A stretch of DNA of 64,000 bases from Dipteris shenzhenensis. Taxonomy: Eukaryota; Polypodiophyta; Polypodiopsida; Gleicheniales. The number at the start of each line of letters is the position of its first letter. Position 1 is the stretch's first letter. The notes beneath the pieces were generated by a model. The model did no database searches and was not told the origin of the DNA. It was given only the letters and a program-made list of their open reading frames with translations. The translations under genes were made by a program, and so were the position numbers. Positions 56,820 through 64,000 of this stretch are shown here, in pieces. The stretch lies in NCBI GenBank assembly GCA_047967505.1, contig CM106538.1; one strand, written 5' to 3'.

Positions 56820-57158
56820 TGTTGAGAGTTGTGGTGCCATGAGCACATAATTAGAGGCTAAGGTATGGTATAGGAAAGAATCAAAGTAGCCACCCTAGGA
56901 TGTGGACTACATGATGTGGAGATGTGGATTGAGGATATCCACAAAGAGAGATGTGGATGAGAGGATCCCCACGTGGTTGACTATTCAAAGGGCACTCTCT
57001 ATATAAGAGGCCTCTCATGTATTGTTGAACACACAAACACATTGCAAGAGATATAGATTTGCTATCTCCCTCTCATGTATTATTTAGTGTGCTTTGATCC
57101 TCCTTAGTCCTTTCGTTGATCTTGTGTGCACTAGGCTAGTACAATCTGCACTTTGTCA
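56820..57158 (+). repeat. 5' LTR of the non-autonomous element
   Basis: TGTTGAGAGTTGTGG to CTTTGTCA, with TATATAA at 57000-57006. The primer-binding site TGGTATCAGAGC starts at 57159. Confidence 0.95.
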
Positions 57159-59357
57159 TGGTATCAGAGCTCCCTTGCCTTCCGCTGAGGCATTACAATC
57201 CACATAAGTGTGAGACAGATTCAGATTGATAGAGATTGTGTGTTGCTTCTTTCATTCCAATGATGAAAGGTTCCCATGGAGAGAGAGAAGTTTCCGTCAA
57301 AGAATTCCGTTTATACTTTCCATACAATTCCGTTCATTCTTGAGAGATTTTAGTTCCTTCTCTTTGTGAGAAAGAGAGGTCTTCGAGTGTTCCTTTGAGT
57401 GATCTCTGAGAGAAGATACATCCTGAGATCTACTCATTGTGAGAGCAGTTATACAAGGAAAGAAATTAGCTCCCAAGCTTCAAGGAAGCAGGCAGCTTAC
57501 AATCCACTTTGCTCTAAAGCTCTACTTAGGCAGCAAGCGACTCTCGGTTCATCATCAGACAAACTCATACGCTAGTCTATAACGACCTTCGTCAAATGAA
57601 GGGCTATCAACATCTTCAGGCAAAGGCAAATATTGCAAAAACTCCTTTATAACATCTATGAGCCAAATGGCGGCTCTTTCGGCCAAGCTCCAAACGGTGA
57701 CTCCCACAACGGCTCGACCTCTCCAATGACGTAGCTCCATATCTGCAGCAGTACCGGGCCTCCATCGATGCAACATGTTGTGCAAATCCAATAGCGCTCA
57801 GGCTTACGATATTCAATGACTATAGCCAATCGCCTAGCCAAGATGCCTCTATCAATGAACAACTCCAATGAAGGCTCCTCGCATGACCAGCTGCCAACCC
57901 ATCATCTTGACCGCCTCAACCTTGTCTTTGCTCTACAGCAGTGCCTACCAGCAGCCGTTGCACCTGATGGCAACTGCAAGCCACTAGAAGCTAAGCTACT
58001 ACGACGGCTCACCTGTAGCTCACAAAGCTCTACAGCTGCATCTACAACAGCAGCGACTATTAGATGAAGACGCCTCCTCCGTCAACCGGTTGTGCAACGA
58101 GATGGTCTCCTGCAACATCTGTTAACAAAGCAATCAACTGCGCTTCAGCAGCCCATGCTCCAAACCACCTCCTCCAAGCGGATAGCTCTAGTGCTCCTTC
58201 AGCCAAGCCTTCACTGGCAAAACAAACAGCTCCTAAGGAGGCAGCCAAGCTCCAACTGACTCTGCTACGCCCTCCACTGATGGGCAGTCTTCAGCGCACA
58301 GACGAAGAGTAGCCAGCAATGAAGCAAGATCGAAGGAAGATCGCATGCACAACCAGCACCAATGAGGCAGAGAATGCAAAGCACCGTGTCGCCATGGCCA
58401 TAGTTGCCCCGCCGCCGTCATCGCTGTAGCATAGCCTTCTCTCTTTCATCTCTAAGGTCCTAAACCTTAGGACACATGGCAGTAGATAGCAAAGACATGT
58501 GGCAGATTGGATTTAACTAGGGTTAGTCAAGTAAACCCACAAAGGTAAAGTCAAGTAAGGGCTTGGTCAGTTTCTGCCACGTGGCAGATCAAAAGAAACT
58601 ATGGTTAAGTTAACTCAACCCACACTAAACAATGTTAAGTTTAGGTTAAGGATTGGTTAATTGCCACATGAATAAGTGCCACCTAAGCATAGAGGCCCTT
58701 GTGAAGCACAGTTTGAATTCTGTATGTGAATCCCTGTGCCACATCATCAAAGGCCCCTCTTCTTGATCAAAACTTTGACAAGCTGTAACTTCCAATCCAG
58801 GAAGAATTTGCACATGCTCCAAAAAGAAAAAGTGATCATGTTTTTGAGCTCTATGCATTTGTCAAGTTAGAATCATTGTATGCAATTAGACACTGCCATT
58901 GAAGCAAAACGAAGCTCATGGTAAGACCTTTGCAACAACAAATGGAGAAGCGATGCATGAATGCAAAAAGCATGCCAAAAGCACAAGTGCATGAGATGAC
59001 CATAGCACAGAGCATGGCATCCACACATAAAGCATTAAGGCACATGGAAGAACAAAGCATCATGCATCAAGCTACATCGAGTAAAGAAGCAAACGGCATC
59101 GTCATCAAGCCATGAGCCAATGGTGACATCAATGGAATGTATTGAGAAACAAAAACCTTGCCAACCTTGCCTATATTTTGTAAATCAAACGTGACCACCT
59201 GAGAGTAGCTATGAAAGCACCCAGGGGAGGTATTGACATGTAAAAGCCACACTTAACCACCTTAAGTAGCAATGCATGTACTAAGGGGAAGTGATGGATT
59301 TGTAACTCACATCTAACCACCTTGCAGTAGCCAAAGGATCATGGCACCAAGGGGAGG
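57159..59357 (+). other. Interior of the non-autonomous element
   Basis: Primer site, then about 2.2 kb without any retroelement domain on either strand, ending in the polypurine tract. The part at 57540-58430 is more GC-rich than the flanks. The part at 58450-59340 contains repeated CACATGGCAG and CTAACCACCTT motifs. Confidence 0.8.
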
Positions 59358-59696
59358 TGTTGAGAGTTGTGGTGCCATGAGCACATAATTAGAGGCTAAG
59401 GTATGGTATAGGAAAGAATCAAAGTAGCCACCCTAGGATGTGGACTACATGATGTGGAGATGTGGATTGAGGATATCCACAAAGAGAGATGTGGATGAGA
59501 GGATCCCCACGTGGTTGACTATTCAAAGGGCACTCTCTATATAAGAGGCCTCTCATGTATTGTTGAACACACAGACACATTGCAAGAGATAAAGATTTGC
59601 TATCTCCCTCTCATGTCTTATTTAGTGTGCTTTGATCCTCCTTAGTTCTTTCGTTGATCTTGTGTGCACTAGGCTAGTACAATCCACACTTAGTCA
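59358..59696 (+). repeat. 3' LTR of the non-autonomous element
   Basis: Same length and termini as the 5' LTR (TGTTGAG to TTAGTCA). The TSD CCGTG follows at 59697-59701. Confidence 0.95.
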
Positions 59697-62671
59697 CCGT
59701 GTTCATAGTTGGTTTGACAACACCAATCTAGACTTGCGCTATAATTCAAAAGGGAAAGAGCAAATCAAAGATATAATCTCTCAAAAGCTCCACGATATAT
59801 TATTTTTGCCCTTTCTAGGAGCTAGCTACTTTTGGAAAAATGAAGACATATACCAATGGGGCTTAGTGTGGATGCAAGGGAAAAGGAAGTATGAAAACAG
59901 GCGGAGAAAAGAGATGGCTATTTTTCCAAATGCAAGTCCAATCCCACAAGAAATGGTGAGATAAATGTTATAATGTGACAATAATCATAGTGCTTTTCAT
60001 ATCTTCATCTTGATTTTAAACTAGTTTCTTGAAAGATGAAGAGATTCTTGTCTTCTGAAACATGCATATATTAGATTTAATTTCTCATTGGACATGTACA
60101 GGATAGTGATGCACTTACAAATGCGAGTAACAATAGCAATCTAGATGGTACTTTCTCAAATCAAGTACTTGGTAGTTTCATTGGAGCTTGTATTTATTCT
60201 AAATTGGTTTCTTATGAAATACATGCAGTTGACTTTCCATAAAAACTTCACGCGTTTGAGTTTTATGTATTTATCTATGTTTAGTTTAGTCATGAGATAT
60301 ATCTTGAACTTTCTTAATGGAATTTTGCAGGACAAGGAAGTTGCTACCTTGCACAACACAAGCAAAGAAGACATGTGTAATTCACCTTTGGATCAGGTAT
60401 AAGGGTATACCAATTGGAGTCATAGTACTATTTATAGCTTCATGTTGCTTTTGAATTAGTTTCTTGATTTTCATATTGATAATCAAGTCAAATCCTTGAC
60501 CTTTCAAAGTTTAATTTAGTCATGAGATATATCTTGAACTTTCTTGAATGACATTTTGTAGGAAAAGCAAGTTGTTAACTCGCACAACTCAAGCAAAGGA
60601 GACATGTGTAATTCGCCTATGTCTGAGGTATAAATTAGAATCATAGTACTTTTTGGATCTTCATGCTGATTTCGTATTAGTTTCTTCACACGAAAAGAGT
60701 TTGAAGTCTTCTTAAACATCTAGTACTTTTTCAAAACAAGAACTTGGTGTGCCACTAAAACTCTTACTTATTCGATATTAGTTTCTTAAGAAATATGTGC
60801 ATCCTAATTTCTATAAGATCTTACGTTAGATTAATTTAGATTGCCTTTTCATATTGTAGGACAATGATACACAAATTCATATGGGTCATGAGAGAGTTGT
60901 TATGGGCACCTTTGTGAATCAGGTGCTTTGTGACTTCAAACATGTTAAATCCTTGACTTTTGATAGTTTAATTTAGTCATGAGATATACGTTTTACTTTC
61001 TCCAATATAATTTTATAGGATCATGAGAGTGTTGATGGGGATGATGACCCTGATGAACAGGATGGAGAGATAGGTGGATGGAAGGTATGTAAGCTCAATA
61101 TTTTATGTCAAGATGTCTCATGATTAATACTAGTTAAATTTTAAAGTTTTATTAAATACTTAAATTGTGTAGGAGAAAGAATCAAGTATGTATCAAGCGG
61201 ATATGAGTACCATGGAATCCTCATTTTAGTTTCAGGTATAAGTATGCATTTTATCAAATTTTTTTTGTATATTTTAGATTGAATATATTTAAAAATTTGC
61301 AACCTTGATAATTGTAGGATGATTATTGCTTAAGCGTGGAAAATGGGACACAATTTCTAAGTTGCGGATCTTTTTTGCAACTTCTACAAGGTGTCCGTAG
61401 CGATGGCATAGCTTTATGAGATATTCCATATATGCAAGTAAAGATTTAGTCTTTCTACATTAAGTACACAACAAAATGTTAATAATTGACTTAATGATTT
61501 GTTAAGGTATTGGTTGTTGTCATCTATTTTAGAAACAAATAGCTATGCTTTAGACTTTTAATAGTAGTCAAAAGAGCCAAGGGCTGTGCCAGGTATTGTT
61601 GCCTTGAATAACATTTTTTTGCAAGTCATGTTTAGTTACTTTGTACTAATTATTTGAAAGGTGTATTGTTCAATATCAAAGTTCCATTCTAGTATATTGT
61701 TCAATATCAAAGTTCCATTCTAACATATACTATGTTTGTTCTCAGAATCCTACAGGAAAAGCAAAGCATGTCAAGATTGCTACTAGTGATGTCATTAGGA
61801 AGAGTGCACGTCCTCGAAAGGTATGAGCAACTTTTCAAATGATTTTAAAAAAACAAGAGAGGGGTGTTATATTTATTGAGCTATATTTTGGATTGCTAGG
61901 TAAGCATGAAATTGAAAAGGATAATGGGCGATGAGATGAAAAAGGATTCCAAGCAAAATGATTCCTCTCTCCTAAAGGTATGTATATTCTATCATACAAA
62001 TGAGTTCTCCAAATATTTAGCAATACATTTATGTAAGCGTCTATCATTATGTGTATGAATACTCATAATATTTTGACTTTCAAATAGATTGAGCATAAAA
62101 AGAGAGTTTGTCATGACAAGGATTTTAACATTGGACCTACCAAAGAAAAAAGAAAGTTCAAGGTAAGTAATTGCTTTTAATTTCACTATAACTTTTTGGG
62201 ATAATTATATTTTCAAATTTATTAACTATTGTTTTTTTCAACTAAAATAGGATTTAAATTAGCTTGAAAGCTCCACTTTGCAAATTAATGAGTTGACACA
62301 TCCAAACAAGGTGACACATTCTTTTCTAGAGTTTTAAAAAGCTCTATTATGCTATTCGATACATTCATTTTTCATTAAGTGTATTCGATTTGGATTGATT
62401 TATATTTTAATTGTTGCAGGCAAGAGGTTGGAGTATAGTCAATCAAGAGACCATACTCATGAAATTCATTGGTGCTAAGACTATAGATGAAATGTATGGT
62501 CAGCTAAAAATCATTTGGAATTCCATAAAGGGCAAGTCCAAGAGTTCACAAGAACAAGATCATCAATCCATGAGAGAGGGAGTGGTAGAGTGGCTTTTGC
62601 AAGAAAGCAAAATAGCCATTAGAAATGGCGCATCAACAAATTTGAGCCTTGATGATGTGATAGTAACATAG

Positions 62672-63160
62672 TTGTAACATTCAAACAATGTTTTCAGACA
62701 ATCATTTGAAAATGCGAAACCAATATTTGCACGTCAAGTAATAGAAAAACTGCTTAGTTAGGCACATTGTGAATGAACGTTAATGCTCTGTCTTTCTAAC
62801 AACATATATTTCTTTGATGTGGAGTTGAATTTGATTCACAGTGATATAGGAAAGTTTCTATATGGGAAATGGATAGCAAGTTGATCTAGGAAAGTTCCTG
62901 GATAGAGAAAAATTACTAAATAGATAATAAGTTTCTATATGGGAAATGGACAACAAGTTGATCTATATAGATAATAAGGCGTATATAGGAAATTTGACGG
63001 AAGAGATGCTAGTTGTTTTCCTAGGTATCTATCTAGAAAGTGTTCACTTTTTCCTAGTTAAGACTTTTCCTAGTTCTTCTCATTTGGAACTAGGAAAAGT
63101 TCTTTTTTTTCCTATGTAGAGAATGGTTAGAAGTTCCTTTTGATCGTTCATAATCAGTGA
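62672..63160. repeat. Region with CTAGGAAA / TTTCCTAG repeats
   Basis: Downstream of the accessory gene, about eight copies of TAGGAAA in both orientations lie at 62846-63115. A direct repeat (AGTTTCTATATGGGAAATGGA) occurs at 62852 and 62930, and a short inverted pair (TTTTCCTAGTTCTTC and GGAACTAGGAAAA) at 63065-63100. It could be the right subterminal block of the outer transposon, but no TIR was found. Confidence 0.5.
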
Positions 63161-63233
63161 TCATGATATTGCAGCTCTGTATACGGTGTCCGTAAAAGTT
63201 CATATCTGAATTGGATCGTACGTAGTGGTAGTC

Positions 63234-63913
63234 ATGAGAGCTCATTGGTCACCGAAGAGGACGAGAAGCTGCTGACGGCCCTGGGCGAGCCGCAAATCCA
63301 TCAAACTTGGAGCGATATAGCTAGTAAAGCGGGTAAGAGCATGCTTGCTAAATTTATCTTATAATAGCTGGTTGCTTTCGAAATGGCTTACAGTTGTGAG
63401 GCTGAGCAGGTCTACAACGATGCGGAAAGAGCTGTAGGAGACGTTGGATGAACCACTTGAGACCAGGCATAAAGCGCGGAAAATTCTCGATGGAAGAAGC
63501 GATGCTTGTATGTGAGCTGCTGTGGTTCAATATGATGAGAGTCGATCTTCGGTAAGACAATGGTACATTAATTCCACTACTGGCTGACGACAATCGTTCT
63601 TCGATCAATGAATACTTAGTCTAGATCCCTTGTTCTTGCTGAAAACAGATGGACCAAGATAGCTGCGCATCTGGGAGGGAGAACAGACAACGATGTAAAG
63701 AACATGTGGCACATTTTCATGAGGAAGAGGCAACCGACCCCAAATCAAGAACAGCCGGCCACCATAATTAGCACTGAGAAAACAGAATCAGGAACGCGTG
63801 AAACTCCAGGCGCCGCGATTGCGAAAGAAGCTGATCAGCATGGCAGCAGAGGGACGTCGAAGCCTTTCGTTTGCCATTCGAAGAGGAGGGTACGTCTGGA
63901 GATCACTTGCTGA
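63234..63913 (+). pseudogene. R2R3-MYB transcription factor gene with a 1-base deletion
   Basis: Three exons: 63234-63332, 63410-63551 and 63649-63913, with introns of 77 and 97 bp (GTAAGA to GAGCAG; GTAAGA to AAACAG). R2 begins MRAHWSP, continues EEDEKLL, TWSDIASKAG, and after intron 1 [20 protein letters not shown]3 reads [14 protein letters not shown], then after intron 2 [21 protein letters not shown]. All regular Trp positions and the intron positions of plant R2R3-MYBs are kept. A tail of about 70 residues follows, to TGA 63911. Between MRAHWSP and EEDEKLL a single G is missing (CCGAAGAG at 63252-63259), which puts the ATG out of frame. Alternatively translation starts in an upstream exon ending before the good acceptor at 63065-63074. 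R3 is also one residue short. Nuclear DNA-binding regulator by family; target unknown. Confidence 0.8.
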
Positions 63914-64000
63914 TGTCGGAGCTGCACACCCCGAATATTTCGCAGGAGGCTCAAGCAATAAACTCAGCCTGCAATCAAACTGTCTCAATGGAGTCGACGG
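63914..64000 (+). other. 3' flank of the MYB gene
   Basis: 87 bp after the stop codon, presumably 3' UTR. No polyadenylation signal can be singled out except AATAAA-like CAATAAAC near 63955. Confidence 0.4.

Larger units (their letters stand above)
56820..59696 (+). mobile_element. Non-autonomous LTR retrotransposon, TSD CCGTG
   Basis: Two 339-bp LTRs (56820-57158, 59358-59696) with seven differences (about 98% identical) enclose 2.2 kb. TSD CCGTG is at 56815-56819 and 59697-59701. A primer site TGGTATCAGAGC follows the left LTR, and AAGGGGAGG (59349-59357) precedes the right one. No gag, protease, integrase or RT can be read in the interior, so it must depend on another element's proteins. 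A minus-strand open stretch at 57555-57791 (AERAAIWLIDVIKEFLQYL) may be captured host sequence. Confidence 0.93.
47155..62671 (+). mobile_element. Large TNP2-type (CACTA superfamily) transposon, twice interrupted
   Basis: A TNP2-like transposase gene (47155-49405, resuming 54627-55449), a BAH-like coding region (55434-56033) and a many-exon accessory gene (56486-62671) lie on the same strand, the usual CACTA order of transposase then accessory gene. Two later elements sit inside. Without them (5218 bp and 2877 bp) the unit would be about 7.4 kb. I could not fix terminal inverted repeats; the outer limits given are only the limits of coding sequence. Grouping the three genes into one element is inference. 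Confidence 0.65.
56486..62671 (+). pseudogene. Many-exon accessory gene of the outer transposon, split by an LTR element
   Basis: Exon 1 starts at ATG 56486 (MGAQLSQGDVVHFLEHIL), is broken at 56819 by the LTR element, and resumes at 59702 in the same frame (HSWFDNTNLDL, LFLPFLGASYFWK) to 59955. At least twelve further exons have GT/AG borders and whole-codon lengths: 60102-60164, 60331-60396, 60562-60627, 60860-60922, 61019-61084, 61173-61235, 61318-61437, perhaps 61533-61592, 61746-61820, 61900-61977, 62088-62162, 62251-62310 and 62420-62671. The last encodes RGWSIVNQETILMKFIGAKT and LQESKIAIRNGAS. The middle is acidic, then lysine-rich. In-frame TAG/TGA at 56600, 56809, 61227, 61420 and 62260 show decay. 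By position it may be the TNPA-like gene; I recognise no domain. Confidence 0.6.

Noticed and set aside
166-62310. Genetic code with TAG (and TAA) read as glutamine, as in some ulvophyte algae
   Set aside because: TAG stops do sit at Gln positions, but CAG is still used throughout, TGA stops occur at Arg positions, frameshifts and deletions accompany them, and the MYB gene is of land-plant type. Methylation-linked mutation explains the pattern without a code change.

Overview
This looks like a repeat-rich nuclear segment of a land plant, made almost entirely of transposable elements (TEs) nested in one another. The evidence is a plant L1-type LINE (CCHC ORF1, zf-RVT tail), a chromodomain Ty3/gypsy element, several Ty1/copia elements primed by initiator-Met tRNA, TNP2-type (CACTA superfamily) transposases, a TTTAGGG-type telomeric motif, and a two-repeat (R2R3) MYB gene with introns at the usual plant positions. 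The species cannot be read from the sequence. The only host gene I can support is the MYB gene at 63234-63913, whose introns are short (77 and 97 bp).

Layout. 1-5774: LINE on the plus strand, 5' end off-window; ORF1 and ORF2 are joined by a 4-nt ATGA overlap. 7850-11871: chromovirus with TSD GGCCC and almost identical LTRs but a wrecked interior. 12628-16610: minus-strand copia-related element with TSD AGACC that carries gag only. 17162-24600: a mosaic of copia, gypsy and LINE pieces, partly inverted. 24760-25460: eroded copia RT. 25460-41700: mainly non-coding DNA with minisatellites, satellites, a telomere-like site, a long polypurine tract and LTR remnants. 41716-46253: copia element with a deleted 5' end. 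47155-62671: a large TNP2-type transposon with a transposase gene, a BAH-like tail and a many-exon accessory gene.

That large transposon is itself interrupted twice. A second TNP2-type element (49406-54623; TIR beginning CACAACAA, TSD TCC) sits in its transposase, and a non-autonomous LTR element (56820-59696; TSD CCGTG) sits in its accessory gene. In both places, taking out the insert and one TSD copy brings the host reading frame back into register. The inner TNP2 element has two divergently transcribed genes and four blocks of TAGACGCG-type repeats.

How it fits together. Almost all element genes are dead copies. Their premature stops are nearly all explained by CAG-to-TAG or CGA-to-TGA changes, as expected from deamination of methylated cytosine at CHG and CG sites. 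In several unrelated elements the deleted part is the catalytic core. The order of nesting (large TNP2 element first, then the inner TNP2 and LTR elements) gives a relative chronology. Coordinates of pseudogene exons and of eroded fragments are approximate; TSD and LTR borders marked as exact were read base by base.
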